32,346 nt of DNA from an uncultured Lachnospiraceae bacterium (GCA_944375845.1 CALWAW010000137.1:1-32346), one strand, 5' to 3'; positions 15,902 to 24,448 are shown, counted from the stretch's first letter. Program-made: numbers and translations. The notes: a model not told the origin generated them from the sequence alone.

Positions 15902-16357
15902 ATGAAGATCGAACGCCACAGCAAGATTGTGGAACTCATTGGCAGATATGATATTGAAACCCAGGAGGAGCTGGCGGAAAAGCTCAAGGAGGCCGGCTTC
16001 CATGTGACCCAGGCCACCGTGTCCAGGGACATCCGGGAGCTGAAGCTCACAAAGGTGGCCGTGGAGGGCGGACGGCAGAAGTACGTGGTGCTCCACAAGG
16101 CCGAAAGCGGCTTAAGCGACAAGTACATCCGCATCCTCCGGGACGGCTTTGTATCCATGGATATGGCCCAGAATATCCTGGTGGTCAAGACGGTGCCGGG
16201 AATGGCCATGGCCGTCGCGGCGGCCCTGGACGCCCTGCATTTCGGGGAGATCGTGGGCTGTATCGCCGGGGACGACGCCATCATGTGCGCCGTCCGCAGC
16301 GTTGACGACACCATCATCGTGATGGAAAAGCTCAGGAGGATCATGGCGTCTCAGTGA
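15902..16357 (+). CDS. argR: Arginine repressor ArgR/AhrC
   Basis: A 151-residue arginine-responsive repressor. The N-terminal winged helix has VTQATVSRDIRELKLTKV as recognition segment. The C-terminal trimerisation/arginine domain has VPGMAMAVAAALDALHF and CIAGDDAIM, in which the paired Asp residues (GDD) bind arginine in AhrC/ArgR. It likely acts as a hexamer on biosynthetic and catabolic arginine genes, none of which lie in this window. AAAGGAGG precedes ATG 15902. Coupling to recN is conserved in Firmicutes. Confidence 0.96.
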   Translation: MKIERHSKIVELIGRYDIETQEELAEKLKEAGFHVTQATVSRDIRELKLTKVAVEGGRQKYVVLHKAESGLSDKYIRILRDGFVSMDMAQNILVVKTVPGMAMAVAAALDALHFGEIVGCIAGDDAIMCAVRSVDDTIIVMEKLRRIMASQ

Positions 16358-16370
16358 GAGGAGGAGTCCT

Positions 16371-18056
16371 ATGCTTCTGAATCTTCATGTAAAAAATGTG
16401 GCCCTCATCGACGAGGCGGATGTGAGCCTGGGGGAGGGCCTCAACGTGCTGACCGGCGAGACGGGAGCGGGAAAGTCCATCCTCATCGACGCGGTCAATC
16501 TGGCGCTGGGAGCACGGGGCGGCAGGAGCCTTCTGAGGGAAGGCGGCGCTCCGGCCTCGGCGGAGCTTCTGTTTCAGGTGTCGGGCAGGGAAAAGCTGGA
16601 GGCCCTTAAGGAGCTGGAGGTGTTTCCCGACGAGGAGGGCATGGTGCTCATATCCAGAAGGGTATCCCAGGGAAAGAGCGTCTGCCGCATCAACGACGAG
16701 ACGGTGACGGCGGCCAGGCTCAGGGCGGTGACCGCCCTTCTCATCGACATTCACGGCCAGCACGAGCACCAGTCCCTGCTTCATAAGGAAAAGCATCTGG
16801 AGATCCTGGACGCCTACTGCCGTTACCGGGAGGAGCCGGTGCGCCGGGAGCTTGTAAGGGCCTACGGGGCCTACGCGGCGGCAAAAAAGGAGCTTTCCTC
16901 CTATGAGCTGGACGAGGATGAAAGAAAACGGGAGCTTTCGTTTCTGGAGTATGAGATCAGCGAGCTGTCCGGCGCCGGCCTTAAGCCGGGAGAGATCCCG
17001 GAGCTGGAGGGCCGTCGCAGAAGGCTTGCCAACGGCCAGAGGATCGCTTCGGCGGTGGGAAAGGCCGAGGCCCTTCTTTCAGGCGGCCAGGGCGCGGGCG
17101 AGCTTCTGGGCCGGGCGGCCAGGGAGCTTTCGGAGGCGGCGGCCTTTGACGAGGGGCTTTCTCCCATTCTGTCCCAGGCCACGGACGCAGAGGCCCTGCT
17201 TGAGGATCTGGGACGGGCCCTCAGGGATTACGGTCAGGAGCTCTCCTTTGACCAGGGCGAGCTTTCCAGGATCGAAAACCGCCTCGACGTGCTCCACGGC
17301 CTTCAGGCGAAGTACGGCGAAACCTACGAGGAGATGATGGAGACCCTTAAGGCCGGTGAAAAACGACGGGAAATCCTCCTTTCCTTCGACGAGGGAAAGA
17401 GAAAGGCGAGGGAGGCCTGCGAGGCCGCGAAAACGGAGGCCTGGGCCTGGGCGGACAAGCTCTCCGCCATCAGAAAAGAGGAGGCCCTGCATCTGACAGA
17501 GGCCATCCGGGCGGCGCTGGTGGATTTGAACTTTATGGAGGTGCAGGTCTCCATGGAGTTTTCCAGAAAGGAGGAGCCCGGCGAAAACGGCTTTGACGAG
17601 GCCGAGCTTCTGATCTCCACCAATCCGGGGGAGGCCTTGAAGCCTCTGGCCCAGGTGGCCTCCGGCGGCGAGCTCTCCCGCATCATGCTGGCGGTGAAGG
17701 CGGTGTTAGCGGATACCGACGAGATCGACACGCTGATCTTCGACGAGATCGACGCGGGAATCAGTGGCAGGACTGCCCAGAAGGTGGCGGAAAAGCTGAA
17801 CGTCATCGGAAGGAGCCATCAGGTCATCTGCATCACCCATCTGCCGCAGATCGCGGCCATGGCCGACTGCCATTACAAAATAGAAAAATCTGTAAAAGAG
17901 GGCCGCACCATCACAACTGTGGAGAGCCTTGATGAAAAGGCGCAGACAGAGGAGCTGGCCAGGCTTTTGGGCGGCGCGGCCATTACAGGAGCCGTCAGGC
18001 AGAACGCCGCGGAAATGAAGCGGCTGGCCTCGGAATATAAAAAAGACCGCGGCTGA
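16371..18056 (+). CDS. recN: DNA repair protein RecN
   Basis: A 561-residue SMC-like ATPase that acts early in double-strand break repair. The Walker A motif is GETGAGKS with Lys35. Two coiled-coil arms run from about residue 155 to 370, and the C-terminal lobe has the ABC signature ASGGELSRIMLAVKAVLA and Walker B TLIFDEIDAGISG, followed by VICITHLPQIAAMAD. Length is standard. AGAGGAGGAG precedes ATG 16371. The TGA stop lies inside the -35 element of the spoIVB promoter. Confidence 0.97.
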   Translation: MLLNLHVKNVALIDEADVSLGEGLNVLTGETGAGKSILIDAVNLALGARGGRSLLREGGAPASAELLFQVSGREKLEALKELEVFPDEEGMVLISRRVSQGKSVCRINDETVTAARLRAVTALLIDIHGQHEHQSLLHKEKHLEILDAYCRYREEPVRRELVRAYGAYAAAKKELSSYELDEDERKRELSFLEYEISELSGAGLKPGEIPELEGRRRRLANGQRIASAVGKAEALLSGGQGAGELLGRAARELSEAAAFDEGLSPILSQATDAEALLEDLGRALRDYGQELSFDQGELSRIENRLDVLHGLQAKYGETYEEMMETLKAGEKRREILLSFDEGKRKAREACEAAKTEAWAWADKLSAIRKEEALHLTEAIRAALVDLNFMEVQVSMEFSRKEEPGENGFDEAELLISTNPGEALKPLAQVASGGELSRIMLAVKAVLADTDEIDTLIFDEIDAGISGRTAQKVAEKLNVIGRSHQVICITHLPQIAAMADCHYKIEKSVKEGRTITTVESLDEKAQTEELARLLGGAAITGAVRQNAAEMKRLASEYKKDRG

Positions 18057-18084
18057 ATGACGCTCCCATTTTTGTCTCATACTA
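18054..18084 (+). promoter_or_regulatory. Sigma-G-type forespore promoter of spoIVB
   Basis: TGAATG at 18054-18059 and CATACTA at 18078-18084 with an 18-base spacer match the sigma-G consensus as in Bacillus ssp genes (TGAATA / CATACTA). Bacillus spoIVB is transcribed by forespore sigma factors, mainly sigma-G, so context agrees. The -35 starts on the recN stop codon. Predicted transcription start is near 18090-18092. Confidence 0.82.
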
Positions 18085-18110
18085 ATGAGGAATACAAAAA
18101 ATGGGAGGCG
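18061..18110 (+). promoter_or_regulatory. Inverted repeat that can hide the spoIVB ribosome binding site
   Basis: The outer stem pairs CTCCCATTTTTGT (18063-18075) with ACAAAAAATGGGAG (18094-18107), with one bulged A. An inner stem pairs CTCAT (18076-18080) with ATGAG (18085-18089) around an ACTA loop. The RBS GGGAGG (18103-18108) is inside the outer stem and the sigma-G -10 is inside the upstream arm and loop. RNA begun at the sigma-G start lacks the upstream arm. No T run follows, so it is not an ordinary terminator. Confidence 0.75.
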
Positions 18111-18114
18111 CGAC

Positions 18115-19386
18115 ATGAAGAAAAAAGCAAAGATCAGAAAGCTCGTGCTATGGACGGCCGGGCTTTCCTTCCTTTTTATCCTGGTATTTTCCTATTTTTA
18201 CATCAGAGGCCAGGTACCGGAGCGGATCCATGTGGTCCTGGGCGAGGAGGGAAGCTTCCGGTTTTCCCTGCCCTGGGGAAGCACGGTGGAGACGGAAAAC
18301 GAGGAGGTGGTCTTAAGCGGCGCCTCCAACATACCCGAGGGCGCCGTCCGCATAAGCGGCGGCCAGGGTTTTACGGTGGAGGGAACCGCCGCCGGAAGCT
18401 ATGACATGGATTTCAAGCTTTTCGGGTGGCTGCCCCTGCGGAGTGTGGACGTGGAGGTGGTGGAGCCGGAATCGGTGATCCCCGGCGGGGAGCCGGTGGG
18501 CATCTACCTTGAGACCGACGGGATCATGGTGGCGGGAACAGGAAAGATCACCGACGACGAGGGGAACACGCTGGAACCGGCCCGCGGCGTCCTGGAGTCG
18601 GGGGATTATATCCTGGAGGCCGGGGGCGAGGCAGTCTCCTGCAAGGAAGAGCTGATCGAAAAGTTTAACGAGGCGGGAGAGGGCTCCTGCACCCTGACGG
18701 TCCGAAGAAACGGGCAGGTCCTTGAGAAGGATGTGGAGACCGTGCGCTGCGACGACGGCTCCGTGAAGGCGGGGATCTGGGTGCGCGACGACGCCCAGGG
18801 CATCGGAACCCTCACCTACGTGGATACAGACGGCCGCTTCGGCGCCCTGGGCCACGCCATGAGCGACAGCGACACGGGAATGAGGCTGGAGGTTTCCGGA
18901 GGAAGCCTGGAGCACGCCAGCATCCGCGACGTGGTGCGGGGAAAGGACGGAACCCCCGGCTCCCTTCTGGGCACCATCGTGTACGGCGGAAGCCGCATGG
19001 GGACCGTGGAGAAAAACACGGAGGCCGGTATCTTCGGGCAGATCGCCGAGGGAGAGCCGGACTGGTCGGCGGCAGTCCCCGTGGGCTATATGCAGGACGT
19101 GGAGACGGGGCCCGCCTCCATCCGCTGCTGCGCCGACGGCCAGATAAAGGAATATGACATCGAGATCCTGACGGCGGATATCGCCACAGACAGCTATAAG
19201 GGACTGGTGCTCCAGGTGACGGATCCGGAGCTTCTTTCCCTCACAGGCGGGATTGTTCAGGGCATGAGCGGGAGCCCGATCATACAGAACGGCAAGCTGG
19301 TGGGGGCGGTCACCCACGTGTTTATCCGGGATTCCACCAAGGGCTACGGGATCTTTCTGGAAAAAATGCTGGAGCAGAGCTATTGA
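18115..19386 (+). CDS. spoIVB: SpoIVB signalling protease (S55 family)
   Basis: A 423-residue forespore-secreted serine protease, close to the 426 residues of Bacillus SpoIVB, where it cleaves SpoIVFA to release sigma-K activation. It has an N-terminal membrane anchor (LVLWTAGLSFLFILVFSYFY), a PDZ domain near residues 115-205 (VGIYLETDGIMVAGTG, GDYILEAGGEAV), and an S55 peptidase domain with GALGHAMSD (His247) and QGMSGSPI (Ser385). ATG 18115 is used because GGGAGG lies six bases upstream; an ATG at 18085 is inside the hairpin loop and has no RBS. The TGA stop lies in the -35 box of the copper ATPase promoter. Confidence 0.96.
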   Translation: MKKKAKIRKLVLWTAGLSFLFILVFSYFYIRGQVPERIHVVLGEEGSFRFSLPWGSTVETENEEVVLSGASNIPEGAVRISGGQGFTVEGTAAGSYDMDFKLFGWLPLRSVDVEVVEPESVIPGGEPVGIYLETDGIMVAGTGKITDDEGNTLEPARGVLESGDYILEAGGEAVSCKEELIEKFNEAGEGSCTLTVRRNGQVLEKDVETVRCDDGSVKAGIWVRDDAQGIGTLTYVDTDGRFGALGHAMSDSDTGMRLEVSGGSLEHASIRDVVRGKDGTPGSLLGTIVYGGSRMGTVEKNTEAGIFGQIAEGEPDWSAAVPVGYMQDVETGPASIRCCADGQIKEYDIEILTADIATDSYKGLVLQVTDPELLSLTGGIVQGMSGSPIIQNGKLVGAVTHVFIRDSTKGYGIFLEKMLEQSY

Positions 19387-19411
19387 CATATACCGTATAG
19401 GGGTATATAAT
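19383..19411 (+). promoter_or_regulatory. Consensus promoter with CsoR-like copper operator
   Basis: TTGACA at 19383-19388 and TATAAT at 19406-19411 have a 17-base spacer, a perfect sigma-A promoter. The spacer holds a pseudo-palindrome, TATACC (19389-19394) with GGTATA (19402-19407) around GTATAGG. This resembles CsoR operators (TACC...GGGGTA type) upstream of copZA. A bound repressor would block both hexamers. No csoR gene is in this window. Confidence 0.8.
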
Positions 19412-19431
19412 AGTGGCGTAGATGAAAACAG

Positions 19432-19449
19432 GGCCGGAAAAGACCGGCC
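19432..19449 (+). promoter_or_regulatory. Short hairpin in the copA leader
   Basis: GGCCGG (19432-19437) and CCGGCC (19444-19449) form a perfect 6-bp stem around AAAAGA in the 5' untranslated region, eight bases before the GGGGAGG ribosome binding site. It may protect the transcript or tune initiation; no T run follows. Confidence 0.5.
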
Positions 19450-19471
19450 ATACTCCGGGGAGGTATAAGAG

Positions 19472-21979
19472 ATGGAGCAGTACACAGTGACCGGAATGAG
19501 CTGCGCGGCGTGTCAGGCCAGGGTGGAAAAAGCGGTGTCAAAGGTGCCCGGCGTGACCTCCTGTTCCGTCAGCCTGCTGACAAATTCCATGGGCGTTGAG
19601 GGAACGGCCTCTGAGTCCGACGTGATCGCCGCCGTGGAGGCGGCGGGCTACGGCGCCTCGGTCAAGGGACACGAAAAGACGGCCCAGGGCGCTGCGGCCG
19701 ATGAGGAGGCCCTCAAGGACCGGGATACTCCCGTTTTAAAAAAGAGGCTTGCCGCCTCGGTGGGCTTTCTTCTGGTACTCATGTATTTTTCCATGGGCCA
19801 CATGATGTGGGGCTGGCCTGTGCCCCGGTTCTTTGCAGAGAACCATGTGGCCATGGGCATTCTCCAGATGCTCCTTGCCCTGATCGTCATGGTCATCAAC
19901 CAGAAGTTCTTTATCAGCGGCTTTAAGGGCCTTCTGCACCGTTCCCCCAATATGGACACCCTGGTGGCCATGGGCTCCGGCGCCTCCTTTGTGTGGAGCG
20001 TGTATGCGCTGTTTGCCTTAAGCGAGGCCCAGAGGGTGGGCGATATGGCGGCGCAGATGGAATATATGCACGAGTTTTACTTTGAGTCGGCGGCCATGAT
20101 CCTGGCGCTCATCACCGTGGGCAAAATGCTGGAGGCCCGCTCAAAGGGAAAGACCACGGACGCCCTGAAAAGCTTAATGAAGCTGGCGCCCAAAACGGCC
20201 ACCCTGATCCGTAACGGCGCCGAGGTGACCGTCTCCATCGACCAGGTGAAAAAGGGCGACGTGTTCGTGGTTCGTCCCGGCGAGAACATCCCCGTGGACG
20301 GCGTCGTCTTAGAGGGGGAGAGCGCCGTCAATGAATCGGCCCTCACGGGCGAGAGCATCCCGGTGGACAAGGCGGCGGGCGATACGGTGTCCGCGGCCAC
20401 GGTGAACCAGTCGGGCTTCATCCGCTGCGAGGCCACCAGGGTGGGCGAGGACACCACCCTTTCCCAGATCATTAAGATGGTCAGCGACGCGGCGGCCACA
20501 AAGGCGCCCATCGCGAAGGTGGCGGACCGGGTATCCGGCGTGTTCGTGCCCGTGGTCATTGCCATCGCCGTAGTAACGGCCGTCGTCTGGCTGATCGCCG
20601 GCCAGACCTTCGGCTTCGCCCTTGCGAGAGGGATTTCCGTGCTGGTCATCAGCTGTCCCTGCGCCCTGGGCCTTGCCACCCCGGTGGCCATCATGGTGGG
20701 GAACGGCATGGGCGCGAAAAACGGGATTCTCTTTAAGACGGCCGTCTCCCTGGAGGAGACGGGAAAGGCCCAGATCGTGGCCCTCGACAAGACGGGCACC
20801 ATCACGAAGGGAGAGCCCAGAGTCACAGACATTTTCCCTGTTTCCGGCGTATCTGAGGACGGTCTTTTAGAGGCCGCCTACGCCCTTGAGGCGAAGAGCG
20901 AGCATCCTCTGGCGCGGGCGGTGGTGGAACGGGCGCAGGAGGCGGGCATGAAGCCCAGGGAGGTATCGGCCTTCCGTGCCCTTCCGGGAAACGGCCTTTC
21001 GGCGGAGCTTGACGGCGAGACGCTTTTAGGCGGAAGCGGGGATTTCATCGGCGGAAAGACCCAGGTTCCGGAGGACGTGAAGCGGGCGGCTTCGGAAATG
21101 GCCGGCGCGGGAAAGACGCCGCTGTTCTTTATGAAGGGGAGCAGGCTCCTTGGCATCATCGCCGTGGCCGATGTGATCAAGGAGGACAGCCCCGCCGCCG
21201 TGAAGGAGCTTCAGAATATGGGCATCCGCGTGGTGATGCTGACGGGCGACAACGAGAGGACGGCAAAGGCCATCGGCCGTCAGGCCGGCGTGGACCAGGT
21301 GATCGCAGGCGTCCTTCCCGACGGGAAGGAGAGCGTGATCCGCCGGCTTAAGAGAGAGGGAAGGGTCGTTATGGTTGGCGACGGCATCAACGACGCGCCG
21401 GCCCTCACAAGGGCCGATATCGGCGTGGCCATCGGGGCCGGTGCCGACGTGGCCATCGACGCGGCCGACGTGGTGCTGATGAACAGCCGCTTAAGCGACG
21501 TGCCCGCGGCCATACGCTTAAGCCGGGCCACCTTAAGGAACATCCACGAGAACCTGTTCTGGGCCTTTATCTATAATGTGATCGGGATCCCCCTGGCGGC
21601 AGGCGTCTGGATCCCCCTGCTGGGATGGAAGCTCAACCCCATGTTCGGGGCGGCGGCCATGAGCCTTTCCAGCTTCTGCGTGGTATCCAATGCGCTGCGG
21701 TTGAATTTCTTCAACATCAGGAGCGCAAAAAGAGATAAAAAAATCAAACAAAAAAAGGAGAGCAAGGAAATGACAAAGACGATGACCATTGAAGGCATGA
21801 TGTGCGGACACTGCTCCGCCAGGGTAAAGAAGGCGCTGGAGGCCCTTCCCGCTGTGGAGAGCGCCGAGGTAAGCCACGAGGCCGGGACCGCCGTGGTGAC
21901 CTTAAAGGAGGCCGTGGACGACAGCGTGTTGAAGAACGCCGTGGAGGCCGAGGATTACAAGGTGACCGGCATTCGCTAG
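19472..21979 (+). CDS. copA: Copper-exporting P1B-type ATPase with C-terminal CopZ-like domain
   Basis: An 835-residue P-type ATPase predicted to pump Cu(I) out of the cell. An N-terminal HMA domain carries GMSCAAC. Eight membrane helices follow in the P1B layout, with the transport motif CPC (Cys395-Pro-Cys397). The phosphorylation site is DKTGT (Asp439), then SEHPLA and [16 protein letters not shown]. The canonical enzyme ends near residue 750. After a Lys-rich linker, residues 767-835 form a second HMA domain with GMMCGHC, exactly like the free chaperone CopZ. An internal AAAGGAG and ATG 21770 could also start CopZ alone. The position between spoIVB and spo0A is unusual. Confidence 0.93.
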   Translation: MEQYTVTGMSCAACQARVEKAVSKVPGVTSCSVSLLTNSMGVEGTASESDVIAAVEAAGYGASVKGHEKTAQGAAADEEALKDRDTPVLKKRLAASVGFLLVLMYFSMGHMMWGWPVPRFFAENHVAMGILQMLLALIVMVINQKFFISGFKGLLHRSPNMDTLVAMGSGASFVWSVYALFALSEAQRVGDMAAQMEYMHEFYFESAAMILALITVGKMLEARSKGKTTDALKSLMKLAPKTATLIRNGAEVTVSIDQVKKGDVFVVRPGENIPVDGVVLEGESAVNESALTGESIPVDKAAGDTVSAATVNQSGFIRCEATRVGEDTTLSQIIKMVSDAAATKAPIAKVADRVSGVFVPVVIAIAVVTAVVWLIAGQTFGFALARGISVLVISCPCALGLATPVAIMVGNGMGAKNGILFKTAVSLEETGKAQIVALDKTGTITKGEPRVTDIFPVSGVSEDGLLEAAYALEAKSEHPLARAVVERAQEAGMKPREVSAFRALPGNGLSAELDGETLLGGSGDFIGGKTQVPEDVKRAASEMAGAGKTPLFFMKGSRLLGIIAVADVIKEDSPAAVKELQNMGIRVVMLTGDNERTAKAIGRQAGVDQVIAGVLPDGKESVIRRLKREGRVVMVGDGINDAPALTRADIGVAIGAGADVAIDAADVVLMNSRLSDVPAAIRLSRATLRNIHENLFWAFIYNVIGIPLAAGVWIPLLGWKLNPMFGAAAMSLSSFCVVSNALRLNFFNIRSAKRDKKIKQKKESKEMTKTMTIEGMMCGHCSARVKKALEALPAVESAEVSHEAGTAVVTLKEAVDDSVLKNAVEAEDYKVTGIR
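21770..21979 (+). CDS. copZ: Possible internally initiated CopZ-like copper chaperone
   Basis: This 69-residue segment is in frame with copA and is a complete HMA domain: [19 protein letters not shown], then [15 protein letters not shown]. An AAAGGAG at 21754-21760 lies nine bases before ATG 21770, as good as any RBS in this window. Separate copZ genes often follow copA in Firmicutes. I infer that the domain may be made both as a fusion and as a free chaperone. No stop codon separates it from copA in this assembly. Confidence 0.5.
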   Translation: MTKTMTIEGMMCGHCSARVKKALEALPAVESAEVSHEAGTAVVTLKEAVDDSVLKNAVEAEDYKVTGIR

Positions 21980-21990
21980 GACGCCCCTGA

Positions 21991-22048
21991 AACCGCCTGG
22001 ATTCGACTGCTCCCGTCGGGAGCATGTCGAGTTTGGCGGTTCTTTTTT
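21991..22048 (+). terminator. Large rho-independent terminator after copA
   Basis: AACCGCC (21991-21997) pairs with GGCGGTT (22035-22041). Inside it TTCGAC pairs with GTCGAG (one G-U-like end) and TGCTCCC pairs with GGGAGCA around GTC. The structure runs into CTTTTTT. It insulates spo0A from copA. Confidence 0.92.
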
Positions 22049-22049
22049 A

Positions 22050-22079
22050 TTGCCTTTCGCCCTTATTCTCCCGTATAAT
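22050..22079 (+). promoter_or_regulatory. Sigma-A-type promoter of spo0A
   Basis: TTGCCT (22050-22055) and a perfect TATAAT (22074-22079) are separated by 18 bases, starting right after the copA terminator. Two 6/7 matches to the Spo0A box lie just upstream in the terminator arms (22002-22008 and 22025-22031). I see no clear sigma-H promoter. Confidence 0.6.
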
Positions 22080-22115
22080 CATAAATGCCCGGAGAGCAGA
22101 AAGGAAGGTTGAAAA

Positions 22116-22913
22116 ATGGCAAAACTGCAAGTGGCTATTGCTGACGATAACGAAAGGATTTTACAGCTTCTGGATACGGCGGTGAGCCGCGACGGCGAAT
22201 TTGAGGTGGTGGGCAGGGCAAACAACGGAGAGGAGGCCTATCACCTCATCAGGGAAAAGGAGCCGGATATTGTGCTTCTGGATATTATCATGCCGAAGCT
22301 GGACGGGCTTTCGGTGATGGAAAAGGCGGGAAAGGACGATTCCCTCAAGAAAAAGCCGGAATTCATCGTCATAACGGCCATCGGCCAGGAGCGCATCACC
22401 GAGGACGCCTTCAGGCTGGGAGCGGCCTATTACATCATGAAGCCCTTTGATTCCGACATGGTTTTAAACAGGATGAAGAACATCGGGGACGGAAAGCGCA
22501 GGATGGGCGGCGACGGCCGCCGCATCGCTCCTTATGAGAACAGGGAGCAGTACATAGAGCGGAACCTGGAGACGGACGTGACGAACTTAATCCACGAGAT
22601 CGGCGTTCCGACCCATATCAAGGGATATAATTACCTGAGGGACGCCATTATCCTCTCGGTCTCCAATATGGAAATGTTAAACTCCATCACAAAGCTTCTT
22701 TATCCCACCATCGCGAAAATGCACCAGACCACGCCCAGCCGCGTGGAGAGGGCCATCCGCCACGCCATTGAGGTGGCCTGGAACAGGGGAAAGATGGACA
22801 CCATCGATGCCCTGTTCGGATATACCATCAACACGGGGAAGGGAAAGCCCACCAATTCGGAATTTGTGGCCCTGATCGCCGATAAGATCCGCCTGGAATA
22901 CAAAAATAAATAG
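22116..22913 (+). CDS. spo0A: Sporulation master regulator Spo0A
   Basis: A 265-residue response regulator. The receiver domain has the acidic pocket Asp10-Asp11, phospho-acceptor Asp56 ([11 protein letters not shown]), a conserved Thr in [10 protein letters not shown] and Lys in [10 protein letters not shown]. The C-terminal DNA-binding domain has the family-specific helix [18 protein letters not shown] and preceding [16 protein letters not shown], which are diagnostic of Spo0A. Length matches Bacillus Spo0A (267). Phosphorylated Spo0A binds TGTCGAA boxes and starts sporulation. AAAGGAAGG precedes ATG 22116. In Clostridia the gene usually follows spoIVB directly; here copA separates them. 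Confidence 0.98.
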   Translation: MAKLQVAIADDNERILQLLDTAVSRDGEFEVVGRANNGEEAYHLIREKEPDIVLLDIIMPKLDGLSVMEKAGKDDSLKKKPEFIVITAIGQERITEDAFRLGAAYYIMKPFDSDMVLNRMKNIGDGKRRMGGDGRRIAPYENREQYIERNLETDVTNLIHEIGVPTHIKGYNYLRDAIILSVSNMEMLNSITKLLYPTIAKMHQTTPSRVERAIRHAIEVAWNRGKMDTIDALFGYTINTGKGKPTNSEFVALIADKIRLEYKNK

Positions 22914-22932
22914 GGATTTCCGGGGAAACTGC

Positions 22933-22961
22933 TTCCAAATTCATAAAGAATCTAGTATAAT
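22933..22961 (+). promoter_or_regulatory. Probable promoter of glgA
   Basis: TATAAT at 22956-22961 is preceded by TTCCAA at 22933-22938, 17 bases upstream. The -10 is perfect and the -35 is weak, so the promoter may need an activator. There is no terminator between spo0A and this site, so read-through is also possible. Confidence 0.6.
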
Positions 22962-23011
22962 AGCTGATAGAAGGGTTTTTTATGGAAAAAGGTATGCCTG
23001 GAGGTAGCGAA

Positions 23012-24448
23012 GTGAAAAAGATCTTATTTGCAACATCCGAATGTGTTCCGTTTATCAAAACAGGCGGCCTGGCAGACGTGGCCGGTTCTCTTCCAAAGTA
23101 TTTTGACAAGGAGAAATACGATGTCCGCGTCATCCTCCCCTACTATCAGTGTATTCCGCAGAAATTCCGGGAGCAGGCCCAGTATCTGACGAATTTTTAC
23201 ATGAACTACATGTGGCAGGACCGGTATGTGGGGCTGTTCCAGATCGTACAGGACGGCGTGACGTTCTATTTTATCGACAACGAATGGTATTTCAGCGGCG
23301 ACAAGCCCTATACCGATATGTACTTTGACCTGGAAAAGTTCGCCTTCTTCTCAAAGGCCGTGCTTTCCGCCCTGCCGGTGCTGGATTTCAGGCCCGACAT
23401 TATCCACTGCCACGACTGGCAGACCGGCCTGATTCCCGTGCATTTAAAAGACAAGTTCCTGGCGAACCCCTTTTATCAGGGAATCAAGTCCATCATGACC
23501 ATCCACAACTTAAAGTTCCAGGGCGTCTGGAGCGTGGATGTGATCCAGAGGCTGGCGGAGCTTTCCGACTACTATTTTACCCCCGACAAGCTTGAATCCT
23601 ACGGAAACGGCAATATGCTGAAGGGCGGCATCGTCTACGCAGACAAGGTGACCACCGTCAGCAACACCTACGCCCAGGAGATCAAGTCCCCCTTCTTCGG
23701 CGAAGGGCTGGACGGGCTGATGCGGGCCCGCTCCCAGGACCTTTGGGGAATCGTCAACGGCATCGATTACAAGGAGTTTGATCCGGCTGCGGATCCCCAT
23801 ATCTATCAGAACTACGACGCCAGGACCTTCCGCAAGGAAAAGGTGAAGAACAAGACCGGCCTCCAGAAGGATCTGGGGCTCGAGATCAATCCCAAGAAAT
23901 TTATGATCGGCATCGTGTCGCGCCTTACGGATCAGAAGGGCCTCGATCTGGTGCAGTGCGTCATGGATCAGATCTGCTCTGACGATTTACAGTTCGTTGT
24001 GCTGGGCACGGGCGATCCCAAGTATGAGAATATGTTCCGCCATTACGACTGGAAGTACCATGACAGCGTTTCGGCCAACATTTATTACTCGGAGCCCATG
24101 TCCCACAAGATCTACGCGGCCTGCGACGCTTTCCTGATGCCCAGCCTCTTTGAGCCCTGCGGCTTAAGCCAGATCATCAGCCTGCGCTACGGGACGGTGC
24201 CCATCGTCCGCGAGACCGGCGGCCTCAAGGATACGGTGGAGCCCTACAACGAGTACGAGAGCACCGGAACGGGCTTTTCCTTCGCCAATTACAACGCCCA
24301 CGAGATGCTGGGCTGCATCATGTACGCGAAGAACACCTACTACAACAAAAAGCGGGAGTGGAACAAGATCATCGACAGGGGAATGGCCAGGGACTTTTCC
24401 TGGACCAACTCCGCAAGGAAATATGAGGAGCTTTACGATGTCCTGTAA
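23012..24448 (+). CDS. glgA: Glycogen synthase (ADP-glucose type)
   Basis: A 478-residue GT5-family glycogen synthase that adds glucose from ADP-glucose to alpha-1,4-glucan. The N-terminal KTGGL motif (Lys16 to Leu20) binds ADP-glucose. HDWQTGLIPVHLK and the C-terminal MPSLFEPCGLSQIISLRYGT with ETGGLKDTV give the second Rossmann lobe. GTG 23012 is preferred over ATG 22982 because TGGAGGT at 22999-23005 sits just before it and the resulting length is typical. Granulose (glycogen) storage is linked to sporulation in many clostridia, which suits its place behind spo0A. No other glg gene is in the window. Confidence 0.95.
   Translation: MKKILFATSECVPFIKTGGLADVAGSLPKYFDKEKYDVRVILPYYQCIPQKFREQAQYLTNFYMNYMWQDRYVGLFQIVQDGVTFYFIDNEWYFSGDKPYTDMYFDLEKFAFFSKAVLSALPVLDFRPDIIHCHDWQTGLIPVHLKDKFLANPFYQGIKSIMTIHNLKFQGVWSVDVIQRLAELSDYYFTPDKLESYGNGNMLKGGIVYADKVTTVSNTYAQEIKSPFFGEGLDGLMRARSQDLWGIVNGIDYKEFDPAADPHIYQNYDARTFRKEKVKNKTGLQKDLGLEINPKKFMIGIVSRLTDQKGLDLVQCVMDQICSDDLQFVVLGTGDPKYENMFRHYDWKYHDSVSANIYYSEPMSHKIYAACDAFLMPSLFEPCGLSQIISLRYGTVPIVRETGGLKDTVEPYNEYESTGTGFSFANYNAHEMLGCIMYAKNTYYNKKREWNKIIDRGMARDFSWTNSARKYEELYDVL

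Noticed and set aside
18061..18110. The recN-spoIVB inverted repeat as a simple terminator of recN
   Set aside because: There is no T run on either strand after the stem; the T and A runs are paired inside it, and the RBS sits in the downstream arm.
22067..22095. TCTCC/GGAGA inverted repeat around the spo0A -10 as a third promoter-in-hairpin case
   Set aside because: Only five base pairs with a long loop, and the arm does not cover the ribosome binding site.
22914..22932. Short TTTCC/GGAAA pairing after spo0A as a terminator
   Set aside because: Five base pairs with no T run; too weak to call.
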